Below, piece by piece: positions 37,791 through 49,517 of a stretch of DNA of 64,000 nucleotides. Under the pieces are notes generated by a model, which saw nothing but the letters and a program-made list of their open reading frames with translations, made no database searches and was not told the DNA's origin. Position numbers and translations under genes: made by a program. The stretch is from Batillaria attramentaria. Its lineage: Eukaryota > Mollusca > Gastropoda > Batillariidae. The DNA lies in contig JACVVK020000016.1 of NCBI GenBank assembly GCA_018292915.2, positions 2,530,001 through 2,594,000 on the forward strand, read 5' to 3'. Positions within the stretch are counted from its first letter, which is position 1; every line of letters begins with the position of its first letter.

Positions 37791-39280
37791 GCTCGACCAA
37801 AAAAAAAAACCCAAAAAAACCCGAAATCTTACAAAAAGGATTTTTCTGTCATTCGATGTATTGGCATAAACGTGATTCAGACGGCCCACTGCGAAAGAAA
37901 ATTGGAACTCTCAAAAGTGCTCAATGTCAGAGAAACGATTTTTCTTTTGTAAAAACAAGACAAAAAAAAAAAATCGTTTCTCTGACAGAAAAATTGGTTT
38001 CGTGAAATTTCGATTTTTTTGTTGTTTTTTATAAATTTAGTTGTTTTTGTTGCACTGGGCCGTGTTGCACGTTTATTACGACACATGTCAAAAACTTGCT
38101 ATTGAATCTCTCAATCTGAACAAACTGCCGGCAATTACTGTTGGAAGCACTTGTCCTGTTCTCGCAGAAATTAATCATTTTCGTGAGATTTGTCAATAGT
38201 CTCCCTGTCGACCGTTTGAATCACGTTTCAATTTTTACACCGAATGATTATTGTAGGAAACGTGACAAAACGTGGTTTTGTTTTTCTGACAATGACTACA
38301 TTTTCTGACACAAACATGACTACTACTCACACCACTGGCGGGAAAAATCGAAATGGATGGTTTTCCAGTTTGCGATATCGTTGACCAAAATAACAAAAAC
38401 AAACAAAAAAAACACACTCAATTAGAACACAAATGCCTGCATTTTCTTTTCTGGTTTTGTTGTACAAAAGAAAAATCGTTTCTCTGAGATTTCGCATTTT
38501 TGAAAGTTCCAATTTTCTTTTCGGACAGAAAAATCGTTTTTGTGAGATTTCGATTTTATGTTGTTGTTAGTGCTGTTGTTGTTGCAGTGGGCCGTCTGAA
38601 ACACGTTTATTACGACACATCGAATGCATGCCAAAAACTTTCTATTCAATCTCTCAATCTGAACAAACTGCCGGCAGTTACTGTTGGAAGCACTTGTCTC
38701 CTGTTCTCTTTTGGCATTTTTTCAGAGTTCCAATCTTTTTTCGCAGTGCGGGCCGTCTGAATCACGTTTATGGCAATACATCGATTTTCCAGTTTGCCAA
38801 AATAGCTGACCAAAATAACAAAAACAACACTGCAATTCAATTGCTCAATCAGAAATCGTGGTTTTGTTTTTCTTACAATGACTACATTTTCTGACATAAA
38901 CATGACTACTACTCACACCACTGGCGGGAAAATCGAAATGGATGATTTTTCAGTTTGCCGAAATAGCTGACCAAAATAACAAAAACAAACACTGCAATTC
39001 AATTGCTTCAATCAGAACACAAATGCCTGCATTTCCTTTTCTGTTGTTCTTTTAAAAAAAAAAAAAAAAAACGTTTTCTCTGAGATTTCGCAATTTTGTG
39101 AATTCGATTTTTTTTTTTTTTTTTTTTTTTGCAGTAAGCCGACTGAATCACGTTCATCGAATGGTTGACACCCCCCCCCCCCCCCCCCTCCAAAAAAAAA
39201 CCAACAAAAAACAATCGCGATGACTACTACTCACAATCGCTCAATCTAAACACAAATGCCTGCATCGTTTCTGAGATTTC

Positions 39281-39311
<31 letters not shown>

Positions 39312-40057
39312 GGGTTGCAGTGGGCCGTCTGAATCATGATTCATTCCGACACATTGAATGCATGTCAAAACTTGACATTCAATCTCTCAATCTGAAGAAA
39401 ACTGCGTGCTACTCAAACCATTGGCGGGACAAATCAAAATGGATGGTTTTCCAGTTTGCCGACATAGTTGACCAAAATACAAAAACAAACACATAAAAAA
39501 AAACCACTGCCAATTCAATTGCCTCAATCACAACACAAATGCCTGCATTTCCTTTTCTGTTGTTCTTAAAAATGAAAAATCGTTTTCTCTGAGATTTTCG
39601 CATTTTGTGTGAGCTTGAATTTTTGTCTTGTGAACCAAATATTTGACGTCAGCCTCACGCTGCTCGTCTGACAGATGACACATGTCAAAAACTTGCTATT
39701 GAATCTCTCAATCTGAACAAACTGCCTGCAATTACTGTTGGAAGCACTAGTCCTGTTCTTGCAGAAATTAATCAATTTTCGTGAGATTTGACAATAGTCT
39801 TCCTGTCGACCGTTTGAATCACGTTTCAATTTTTACACCGAATGATTATTGTAGGAAACATGACAAAACGTGGTTTTGTTTTTCTGACAATGACTACATT
39901 TTCTGACACAAACATGACTACTACTCACACCACTGGCGGGAAAAATCGAAATGGATGGTTTTCCAGTTTGCCGACATCGTTGACCAAAATAACAATCCTT
40001 ACCTATTCAAAGCATATTTGTAATGAAAACGGTTCAGACAAGATATCATCAGTTGAT

Positions 40058-41360
40058 CAGTCAGCGTCAAAATAAAGTATCCACATGTTTCAATCAAATG
40101 TTTTGGAAAAGTATCCATCTGTTTCAATCAATTTTTTTTTTGAAACCAAAAGCAGAATGATACATATATTTGGTGTTTTTAAGTCATTTGTCCATTTGTC
40201 TAAAGGGTGAAAAAAGTGTTGTTGTGATGAGGAAACCACATAAGCCATACACGCTTGGGTGCACATGGTGTCAGAATCAAAAGTCACAAGAAAACAAAAC
40301 ACCAGTTTCAGTCGAATTCACGCAGATTTTATGGTTTTATTCTAAAAAAAAAAAAAAAAAACCCCAAAAACACACTAAGGATCAGAATTCACTCCCAGAC
40401 AACATTATGTTATCCAAATCATCTTTATTACAGCGATTCGATGTCTAGTCAAGCCTGAGTAAATAAAAGTCTAAATCAACACGGCCAGCGCTTTCAAACA
40501 CAAGTTATCGAAAACAATCTTTGCAATAGTCTTTAATGTAATGATTTTATGCACAATATTCAATTGTTTAACTTGACAAGAAAATCTTGGAAACAATGAT
40601 TAAAACGAACAACAAAAAGCGCCTACACGTGAGTAGAGCAGAACGCAAAATGCCACCACAAAGACCACAAAAGGGGATCCTTTTTTTCAACCATTCGAAG
40701 TTGTCAAAATCACAATAAAACTGTAAAAAGTCTACAATTCATTCATTTCCATTTTCATTTAAAATGATCCTATCAGGATATACCATACTGTACATTTCAT
40801 GAATAAAGTTCATAAACAAATGAAAGAATATGAAACAAAATTGTATCATTTGCCCAAAACACTCACTGTCGTTCTCTTTTGCAAGATCACCCCTTTTCCA
40901 TTACTGCTCTGATCGCTCTTTGTAGAGTGTGATTATGAGACTATTGCAAAGATTGTTTTCCATGATTTGTGTTTGAAAGCGCTGGCCGTGTTGTTTTAGA
41001 CTTTTGTTTACTCAAGCGTGACTAGACATCAAATCGCTGTAATAAAGATAATTTGGATAACATAATGTTGTCTAGGAGTGAATTCTGATCATTACTGTTA
41101 TTTTTTGTGAGAATAAAACCATAAAATCTGTGTAAATTTGACTGAAAATGGTGTTTGTTTTCTGTGACTTTTGATTTTGACACCATGTGCACCCAAGCGT
41201 GTATGGCTTATATGGTTTCCTCATCACAACAAAAAGACTTTCTTCATCCTTTAGACAAATGGACAAATGACTTAAAACACCAAATATATGTATCATTCTG
41301 CTTTTGGTTTTCCAAAAGATTTGATTGACACAGGTGGATACTTTATTTTGACGCTGACTG
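40058..41360. mobile_element. 1.3-kb element with long terminal inverted repeats
   Basis: The termini CAGTCAGCGTCAAAATAAAG (40058) and its complement (ending 41360) bound inverted arms 40058-40532 and 40938-41360. Arm landmarks are CAAATATATGTATCATTCTG, GCGTGTATGGCTTA and CATAATGTTGTC. The spacer of about 405 bp has no ORF of note. No transposase is present, so it would be a nonautonomous DNA transposon or foldback element. A target duplication could not be fixed. The left arm begins 8 bases after the end of the satellite array. Confidence 0.75.
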
Positions 41361-41789
41361 TAGATATAAATTAGAACTTCTGTCAGCAACGTTGATTAAA
41401 GACAACTGAGCTTACTTTGGTTACTTCTAGTAGTCTTCTGGATTAAACTCTAGATAATGTGGGACATGATAATCTCATATGTTGTGTGTCTAAGTACACA
41501 ACAGTAACAGTAACAACAGAGATTGTAAGTTTGCTTATGTGGAATTTACCTACGCTAAATGGCATACATGTGCAGCAAACCGGGTGTCTATGTTGTATGT
41601 ATGCTGTATGTAGGTAATTATGTGTATATATCAATATGTATGGTATGTATGTATGTTCGAATCTCTATTATTAAACGTTATTATATCTTTACTGCGCCTT
41701 TGTACCCATGTTCGAGCAAATGGTTATATTTGTTATATATTTCTCCAAAAGAGAAAAAAAATAAAATTGGGGGGGGGGGAGGGGGGGTA
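41361..41789. other. AT-rich stretch with TATG microsatellite and G runs
   Basis: The stretch contains ATGTATGTATG-type short repeats near 41580-41655 and G-rich runs at about 41770-41787. No gene-like ORF is seen. Confidence 0.5.
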
Positions 41790-42560
41790 GTTAAGAACCA
41801 TTGGAAGGAAAAATTGAAATGTATGTTTTTGTGGTAGAATTCATACCGACACATCGGATGGTGGACCTCTTCGAATGTGTGTGTCTCTCAGAAACAATTG
41901 GGTTTTATAGGGAAGGAAAACTACGGAACAACGTAAAACAAATTTGATCCTAACTTTTTTTATTACAGAAATCAGTAGTGCACAGGCCGCTAATACCTGT
42001 GGTGCTCTCAGTGAATTTTTAAAATATCGGTCGATAAAATCGCGTTATTTTATTTGTTTTAACACCATTCGATGTGTCCGCATCGATGCTAAATGAGTTC
42101 ATTCACGCCGACACATTGGATGGTAAACAACAAAATCGTGATTCAATCGGCTACTGGAGAAAAATGTTGGATTCCGCTCTCTTTTTCTTCTTCTTTTTTG
42201 TCCCCGAGCAATGACAATTTCCCGTAAAACCTGCCGATTGGTTGTGTAGTAACCGCGACAAAAGCTGTCTTTGGATGTCTGGCTATGGCTGCAGTTTTCG
42301 ACACAAACGTGACTACTACTCACACCACTGGCGGGAAAAATCGAAACGTGAGGGGCTTTCTTGTAGCATGCATGCCAACGCATCTCGATTCAAGCGGTCA
42401 AACTGGAGAAAAATGCAGACATTTTCCGTAGCAACCACTAAAGTGCTTGCGTCTTAGAATCAGATCGTTTTGGTCAGATTGCGCAACGTTTTCCCAATAG
42501 GCCAATTAAATCGCGTTTCCTCTGTACACCACTCAATGTATCCGCATGAAACAGGGAAGA
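41790..42560. repeat. Diverged dispersed relatives of array modules, with a solo X end
   Basis: GACACATCGGATGGTGGAC, GACACATTGGATGG and the block ACTACTACTCACACCACTGG near 42310 are diverged versions of array modules, here outside the array. 41930-42025 matches the X terminus on the minus strand (ACAAATTTGATCCTAAC ... CACAGGCC ... GTGAATTTTT). CACCATTCGATGTGTCCGCA and CGGACACATTGGATGG-like blocks face each other. Confidence 0.6.
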
Positions 42561-42585
42561 ACGTTGCTCCAAATTTCATGTTCGT

Positions 42586-43475
42586 GGAATATAGACTCTT
42601 CGCCATCGCACTCTGTTCTGGGCTATTCTTGCCACTCCAGTCCAGTTGGTCCCCTGCTCATATAGCTCTGCCTCAGTGTCCCGCCTCCAGCTGTTGCGAG
42701 GCCGGCCTCTCTTCCTTTTCCCCTGCGGGTTCCATGTCAGGCTTGTACGTGTGGTGCTGGATGCTGGCTTCCTGAGGGTGTGTCCAATCCAGCCCTACTT
42801 CCTCCGCAGGATCTGCTTGGCCGCTGGTTCCTGCCCCGCTCGTTCCAACAGCGCCTCAGAAAAGTGTTGAAAAATGTCTGGATCGTCTGCTCCATCGTCT
42901 TAACAGCTCCCTGGTGTTCTGCCCATCGCTTCAGCCGTTCCTCGGTTGTTGTCAGTGGGTGCCCGTTCTTGTCCTTCACTGGTTTGTCTGTCTGCTGAAA
43001 TTTGCTCGCGAACTTCTTGGTCACCTGGTACAGGTCTTTTATATTCCCTTGTCGGGCTGCTTCCTCTGCTTGACTGGCCAGGTTGTCGATGTAGTCCCTC
43101 TTGTCCTTCCTGATGCTCCTCTTCACTTCTCTGTCAGCTGCTGTGTACTCTTCTTGTGCCTTTGCCTTAGCTCTTCTTGTTCGGCTCGTGTTCAGTGCAG
43201 TTTTCTTCTCTTTCCTAACTTCCAACTTCTGGATGGTATCAGCAGAGATCCATTCCTTGTGTTGGGTCTTTCTCTTGCCAAAGACCTCTTCGCGTGTGTC
43301 GTGCCAGAGTTTCTTGCTGTGTTCCCACTGTCTCGATGTCCATTCCACTGTCTTCCATCAGGTCTTGCAGTGGCTGGAACCTGTTGGAAAGACTGATCCG
43401 GAATGCTGCTTGTGTGTCTGTGCTCCTGTTGTACGTTGTACCTGGTCCGTGTGTTGTTGGCGTTGGTGTGTCTCT
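42586..43475 (-). pseudogene. Older RTE-like LINE, piece 4: linker fused to C-terminal end
   Basis: On the minus strand the first part (about 42880-43475) encodes the linker between endonuclease and RT, with KTQHKEW, REVKRSIRKDKRDYI and PVKDKNGHPL, each close to the array LINE (TRQHKEW, RQVKRSARNDKRNFI, PVKDKNGQII). It then jumps to the C-terminal end, WIGHTLRKP ... TWNPQGKRKRGRPR ... WRRD (about 42600-42770). The whole RT is deleted. A TAG stop stands where a tryptophan is expected just ahead of WIGH. There are also frameshifts between the segments. The element is inactive. Confidence 0.85.
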
Positions 43476-46400
43476 TAATAGGCTAGGAAAATTGCTGAAC
43501 AAGGTAGAACAAATTTGATCCTAGCTTTTTATCACAGATTTCAGTAGAACACAGGCCCCTAATGCTGTGGTGGTCTCCGTGAATTTTTTCTCCGTCCGCG
43601 TCACAGTTAAAAACGACAGTTTATCTTGCCATTTTCACTATATGAGCCCATAAATGGGCTATTGAGGGTGTGCACAAAGTATGTGTATTTGCGGGTACAG
43701 AAATGCGCAGAATTCCGGTCTAAACACTGTTACTGCTAGACAAGACAAAGTAGTTGCTGCGTTGTGAGTAGTGAACGGGTTTTCTCAAAGAATAGTGCAC
43801 ACGCAAGAATAGTATCCCAGTTGTGTCATACCAAAAGTTCATTGGAATCGCTTCAGTACTTTGGTCATAAACAGCCATCGAAAGTGCAATCTGTTTAATA
43901 ATGACGGAATACCCGTAATGATAGGAGTAGGGACACATGATTGGTTGCTGTGATAATATGTGTTTGCGAAAACGAATATAATATGATGCAAATATTCGGG
44001 CACATGCTCGGTGTTTCAGAATTATCTTCTGGAACTTGTAGGAGAGATTCATTGCTTATAGATGACCGTTAATTGAGGCTATCAGTTCCCTATATGGCTT
44101 GAAATCGGTGCTTAGTAAAGTGCCTACCATATTTGCTACGCTTGATTTGGTTTCTTTTTATACATTTGTCCTGGTGGTAAAGACACTGACTAGTCCTATG
44201 AAGAAAGATTCCCAAATCCAAACAAGCACGTCTTCTTTACGGCGGTCATCAACTTTCCACATTTTGTTCACTTGCTCTCTTACATGCTACGTGGGGGGTA
44301 GGTTTGTATTTTGCTGCTAGTAACTACCACTATTAAGATGTCTTTGTTTTACATATTGGAAAAAGTAGTGATCTCAGCAGAAGGAAAGCGTACATCCCAC
44401 ATCAAATTTCACGAAGTCTTCACTGCTTGAAATAGGTGACTTAAAATACCTTTTTCTAATTTAGCAGACCATTAACTGCTACGGAGGTAGGTTATCAAGT
44501 AGCCTGATATGACGGCCACTGTGAACACAGCGTTTTTTGTTATAAACCAACTTTTAGAGAGAGACTTGCCACACACGTATTACCAGCCCACCCACAATGT
44601 CCCTTTGGCTGTGAGTGGTAATGAGGGGAATCCGTATAGTGATTGGGTTCAAATATTGACTATACACAGCAACGCTTAGAAATGACGCCGCTGCAGCAGA
44701 TATTGTGCACACACCTCAAGATTGACTACTGGATATGTTAGGCCAAAACACCCTGCGGTGGTCCAACGAAATGAAAAGATTTGCCTGTAACAGCCCGCGG
44801 CTATCAAATCTTCCGTTTTCCATATAGACGCCGATTCTCCTACTGATGGGGACTGGGCTGACATATTACGCTGCTGCAGCTGCTACCATTGGCAGATCAT
44901 GTGCTTTAGATAAATGGTCCAGCATCCCAGAAATACTATTTGAAATATACTTTTTTGTCTCAAATTCTAACGCACTTAGAAAATATCGGACATTTTCATT
45001 AATTCCTGTTTTGGGGTACAGGTAAAGAAATTAGACAAACTTAATATGAAACTTCAAGTAAAATGATATTACGCGAATGCAAATAAAAAACAATAGACAC
45101 AAAAGCAAATCTATGAAATCTCTTTTATTTTCAACGTGTTTTTCCTTGGGGACAAACGCCGTTTATTTTGCCTTTTTTGTTGTTGTTGGATATTCTCAAA
45201 GTTACAAATGAAGTACATGTACATTATTGGCAAAGTGTGATGGAAAGTATGTAGAACACAACCTGAAGTCTACAGTAGTAAGTGGCTGAATTCATTTCAA
45301 GTGTTATGACTATGTTAATCACACGGCAAACGTATGTTTTCAAGGTCAAAGTCATCGGTTCATCTGCTTACTCCCAAACATTTTATTTTATCGCTCCATT
45401 AGATTAAGCAAAAGAACAAGCAGTCAAAAGCACCAGGCAAAACAAAATTAGCACAAACGAAGTTTGTACGAGAAGATTTCTTGTACATCTTTGGTGACCT
45501 TAACCTTGGGATAAAGGTCATAGAGACTGGGTGAACAGTTTGTAAATACAACTTTTGGCATAACATTTGCCTAGTATGCATTGATAAGAATGCCTCTCTC
45601 GTGACCTCTAGTAACGGTCAAGGTCACACTTGACTTAAAAAGATTTTGCCGTTATATTTTCTTCTGAAGATGCTGTGAACTCATCAAATCACGGGACAAT
45701 ACAGGTCATTTCAGTTCTGACTGTTATACTGTTATGCTTAGTCTGAGCGATGAAGTAAAATGTCTGGGAGTGAATAGACGAACCAGTGACCTTGACATTG
45801 ATGCACGTTTTCCTTCCTCTGGGATCACTCTACTTTTTCCAATATGTAAAACAATGACAAGTTAAAACTGGTGGCTACTAGCAGCAAAATATAAACCTAC
45901 CCCCCCCCCCCCCCCACGCAACATGTAATGAAGGAAATGGGAAAATGGGGAAAAATAATGACCCCTGTAAAGAAGACGTGTTTGGATTCGGGGATCTTTC
46001 TTCATACAACTAGTCATTGACTTTTCCACCACGACAAATGTATAAAAAGAAACCAAATCAAGCGTAGCAATTATAGCAGGCTCTTTACTAAGCACCGCCT
46101 TCAGCCTATATAGGGAACTGATAACCTCAATTAACGGTCATCTATAAGCAGTGAATCTCTCCTACAAGTTCCAGAAGATAATTCTGAAACACCGAGCATG
46201 TGCCCGAATATTTGCATCATATTATATTCGTTTTCGCTAACACATATTATCACAGCAACCAATCATGTGTCCCTACTCCTATCATTACGGGTATTCCGTC
46301 ATTATTAAACAGATTGCACTTTCTATGGCTGTTTGTGACCAAAGTACTGAAGCGATTTCAATGAACTTTTGATATGACACAACTGCGTGCGCTATTCTTT

Positions 46401-46871
46401 GAGAAAACCAGTTCACTACTCACAACGCAACAACTACTTTAATAAGTACACCCCCAAAATATCCCTACCGAAAAAAGTGCTCACTTGGATATCATATTCC
46501 ATACTTACCTGCACCTGCGACGACAAGGGAACTTCGCAACATCAAAGGTTTTCTGACTAAACTCCTCAATGTTCGTAAATGTTTTCCGCGATACATGTCA
46601 CCTGCAGTGACCTGCCAAGTGCACAAGCATCAAATGCAGTCGGTTTTCAGGGCCCTTTGAATCAACGGCCAATTTAATGGCCTCAATTATCCAAGAAGCA
46701 TCATTCTGATTGGTGTGAAATTTCAGTATGTCAGCAACGCATGTCTTGTCTAGCAGTAACAGTGTTTAGACCGGAATTCTGCGCATTTCTGTACCCGCAA
46801 ATACACATACTTTGCGCAAACGCCCTTATAGGGCTCATATAGTGAAAATGGCAAGATAAACTGTCGTTTTT

Positions 46872-47975
46872 AAGTTGTTTCTCTATAGAGAAACAACTTT
46901 ATGAGACGGGGCAGATTTTGCTACGCGCAGCAGCAAGTTTCAGTGATACAAAACAAGACTGTGACGTTTCTCCACACAATACTTACTTTCACGCACACAG
47001 TGACGTAACGAAATCTGCGTCATAGACACCTTACGTGCACACTTTGCTGCTGCGTTCTTTTTGGCGGGAATGACGTGTGTCTGTGTGTGTGTGTGGACGG
47101 ATGTAATGATGGCTATCTCCAAAACCACCTCGTTGGAGGCCTTTTTACTTTGAGATAAAATGGGAATTCACCTTCTCCAAACCTACTTTTCACGATTTTT
47201 AGCCTACTGCATTTTCAAAAGAGTCATCGCCGATTTTAAAAAATCGGTCATGTTACGAATTTTTTCGAAAAAAATGTTCAAATGGCTTCATTTTCTGAAA
47301 TTGGGAAGATCATCCAATTATACTGCCTGTTTTCGTAGCACAGCTATGTAGCTCTGACAGGTTTTGTGTAAGAAAAATATTTCCGAGGTAGGGGTGGTTT
47401 GCATATAAAGCCAAATATCTATGAAAAGACTCCTTCAAATTACTCATCATTCCGGTATTTTTGTCACTTGTGCCAACTGCACATATGACATGAACTGCTG
47501 CACTATTATAGCTTTAGTATTAAGAATAGCAGAGCTTTTAGATAAACACATTGTTCACGTTTCTGCGAGAAGCGCCGGTCAAAAAAGTTCCAATTTTGCA
47601 GTTTCGTAAGTACAATCCAAGGCACTTAAGTCCACGTTTCATCAGCTCTCGAGATCTTCCAGATTTTATGTAAAAATTAATTCAGTCACGGAAGTCACAA
47701 AAGCAACAAGGAAATCACAAGATATGTAGAAGTATCATCTGTCAGACGAGCAGCGTGGGGCTGACGTCAAATGTTTGGTTCGCAGACAAAATCTGCAAGT
47801 ATCGCCACTGCTTCCGACATTTCATCAGCCCTCTAGATCTTCCAGATTTCATGTGAAAAATAATTCAGTCGGAGAAGTCACAAAGCCAACAGGGAAATCA
47901 CAAGACATGAACAAGCATCCTCAGACGATCTCAGTGCTAGAGGCTGACGTCGAAAGTTTACTTCACGGAATTGAC

Positions 47976-48016
<41 letters not shown>

Positions 48017-48063
48017 GACGACCTGCCTGGGCTGACGTCAAATGTTTAGATCACGGAACTGAC

Positions 48064-48105
<42 letters not shown>

Positions 48106-48495
48106 GGAGCCAGGGTGGCCGAATGGTAGAGCTTTGGACTTTCAATGCTTGGGCCGAGAGTTCGAATCCTGGCCGCTGGGGCCAAATATTTGTGCTGGCC
48201 TTTTTCTCGTTGCCCCGTCTTTGATATCACCCTTATGTGGGGGAAAAGGACGTTAAACTCCTAAACACCCACCCACCCACTCACCCACCCTCTCTCTCTG
48301 CCTCTCTCTCTCTCCCTCCCTTCTTCCCCCACCCCGCCCCACCCCCAGTCAAGTGGCTAATCGGTCGAGGTCGTAGAGGATCTAGTGTCATTGGTAGAAC
48401 TTGGAGAGGGAAGAACCGGCAACAATAACTACAAAGACAAAATAAAATGAAGTTTGGAGAAACAACTTTGTAGGACGGGGCCGTTCCTCCTTGTT
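46872..48495 (+). mobile_element. E1 copy a, inserted in X
   Basis: It starts with a 28-bp palindrome (46872-46899, half-site AAGTTGTTTCTCTA), then ATGAGACGGGGCAG, and ends GGACGGGGCCGTTCCTCCTTG. A segment close to GAGAAACAACTTTATGAGAC recurs as a direct repeat near the far end. The empty site is seen at 4266-4280 (GTCGTTTTTAACGGTGACG); here it is split after GTCGTTTTT and resumes at TTAACTGTGACG. Inside are TG- and TC-rich microsatellites and a tRNA-derived SINE (48104-48290). ORFs of up to 86 codons have no recognisable motif. Confidence 0.82.
48104..48290 (+). mobile_element. tRNA-derived SINE inside E1-a
   Basis: The head (48104-48180) has a polymerase III A box, TGGCCGAATGG, and a B box, GAGTTCGAATCC. 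The anticodon stem is mispaired (TTTGGA against TGCTT), so this is not a working tRNA. The body continues with GGCCAAATATTTGTGCTGGC and GACGTTAAACTCCTAAAC and ends in (ACCC)n. Confidence 0.8.
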
Positions 48496-48640
48496 AACTG
48501 TGACGCGAACGGAGAAAAAAATTCACGGAGACCACCACAGCATTAGGGGCCTGTGCTCTACTGATTTCTGCAATAAAAAGTTAGGATCAAATTTGTTCTA
48601 CCTTCCGCTATATAAAAAGCCTAATTAGACTAGCCTATAA

Positions 48641-48763
48641 GCCGAAGTCTCAGTGTTGTTGCAAGAAGGTGGTGGTCTGATGATACATCGGCACCCCTCA
48701 TCACGCGCACATCTCGCCGCGATCTCCTGAACTTCCGGCTGATGCAGATGTCGGGGTGTGATT
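48641..48763 (-). pseudogene. Older RTE-like LINE, piece 3 (end of endonuclease)
   Basis: The minus strand encodes DICISRKFRRSRRDVRV and then GADVSSDHHLLATTLRLR, matching ITIGRKWRRSLLDVRA and GADAASDHHLVIAAIKIK of the array LINE. It includes the catalytic SDHH box. It is cut on the right by the 3.2-kb block at 48764 and on the left by X. Joining it to piece 4 across X, minus one TAA, keeps the reading frame (LRLRL then KRHT). Confidence 0.85.
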
Positions 48764-49517
48764 GTATATATACCAACAGCTGCGAACTGGTTTATTGCGC
48801 CTAGGAGATGATAAGTCGCAATATTTGCTGCGTATGTGCACTTAGTATTTATGTTTGTTTTACCAAGTTGTAATTTCTATTTTTCAACGAATTTTTTTTT
48901 TTTTTTTTTTTTGCGATCGGAAGTTAATAATTTTTTTTAATAAAGCGCATGCTCTAAGCGCCAACGCAAATTAAACAGACAAAAAACAGAAAAAGAAATA
49001 AGACATTCAGCAGTAACAAGGAATATTCCAGAATGACAAAACTGAAAGGTCGACAGGCAGGATCGAGAAACCCAAAGAGAACTTGTTTGAAATTGTTTCC
49101 ATTACAAATATGCTTTAAATAGATAAGTTTTGTTGAATGAACTTCCTGATTTTATGCGGCATTTTCCTTCAAAGAAATCTACTCTACAGTCGCAGTCTAG
49201 ACCAACTGGTTAATGCATCAACCCATCGCTTAGGCCACACTCTTGACTGGATACTTACAAATCGGCCGATTAAATCATATTGTTTTATTTTTGAACCCGT
49301 TTGAGGTGTCCGCATTGACGCTACTAAAATATTCATTGATTTATTCATTCAAGCAGACACATCGAATGGTGGACAAAAAAAAAATCGCGATTTAATCGGT
49401 CACTGAAGGAAAATGTCGGATTTGGCTTTTTTCCCCGACCAGTTGAATCGTAGTTTTTCTTCACATTATACATGAAACCCCTCAGTTCTGATTTTACACC
49501 CACAATGTTTCATTTTT
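48764..49517. repeat. Insert block: diverged inverted SINE-like tail and array-module relatives
   Basis: 48898-49140 is a diverged reverse-complement relative of the array's SINE-like tail: GCGCATGCTCTAAGCGCC, then AAACAGACAAAAA, then CATTACAAATATGC. 49290-49420 resembles the modules at 42050-42170 (GTGTCCGCATTGACGC, GACACATCGAATGGTGGAC, AAAATCGCGATTTAATCGG). A 20-base T run lies near 48892-48912. No coding sequence is seen. Confidence 0.55.

Larger units (their letters stand above)
4413..40049. repeat. Compound satellite-like array with higher-order repeat structure
   Basis: About 35.6 kb is made of recombined copies of a small set of modules, present on both strands. Recurrent modules are GCAGTGGGCCGTCTGAATCA with a following CACGTTTATGCCAATACATC, ATTACGACACATGTCAAAAA, TGCCGGCAATTACTGTTGGA, TCGCGATGACTACTACTCAC, and TGGCGGGAAAAATCGAAATG. 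Many modules end in GAATGC followed by a C run, an A run and TCGCGATGACTAC. No module codes for a recognisable protein; the many ORFs of 60-225 codons are repeats of the same peptides through homopolymers. The array carries two LINE copies, eight telomere-like tracts, six shortened E1 copies and several (ATT)n-ended SINE-like tails. Confidence 0.9.
35307..40049 (+). repeat. Higher-order array unit C, partial and rearranged
   Basis: 35307-36740 follows the start of unit B at an offset of 16,249 bases. It then jumps at about 36743 to a SINE-like tail, passes through a shortened segment and an 85-base G run, and continues from 37551 as a copy of the end of units A and B (compare 32.87-35.28 kb). 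It stops at 40049, where the sequence leaves the array just before the long-TIR element at 40058. It has no LINE. Confidence 0.75.
43479..48637. mobile_element. X element, most complete copy, long inverted arms, TAA target duplication
   Basis: The ends are TAGGCTAG (43479-43486) and CTAGCCTA (48630-48637), flanked by TAA (43476-43478 and 48638-48640). Inside, the left arm (CAAATTTGATCCTAG ... CACAGGCCCC ... GCAAATATTCGGGC) is repeated in inverted orientation in the right arm from about 45795. Without the E1-a insertion the element is about 3.5 kb. The left arm lacks about 300 bp that the right arm has (around 46430-46740). The centre (45395-45780) has no ORF beyond 60 codons. A three-base TAA duplication suits PIF/Harbinger-like transposition, but no transposase is visible, so the class is open. 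Confidence 0.8.

Noticed and set aside
4413..40049. CRISPR-like or other regular repeat-spacer array
   Set aside because: Modules vary in length, order and strand, have no unique spacers, and the setting is a eukaryotic genome.
40058..41360. TA target duplication for the long-TIR element
   Set aside because: The flanks (GTTGAT and TAGATA) do not give an unambiguous direct repeat at the element ends.
45665..45700. A second hammerhead core (CTGAAGA at about 45666) in X
   Set aside because: There is no stem II followed by GAAA nor a cleavage triplet at a suitable distance.
48104..48180. Functional tRNA gene
   Set aside because: Box A and box B are present, but the anticodon stem does not pair, the sequence is fused to a SINE body and is repeated four times inside E1.
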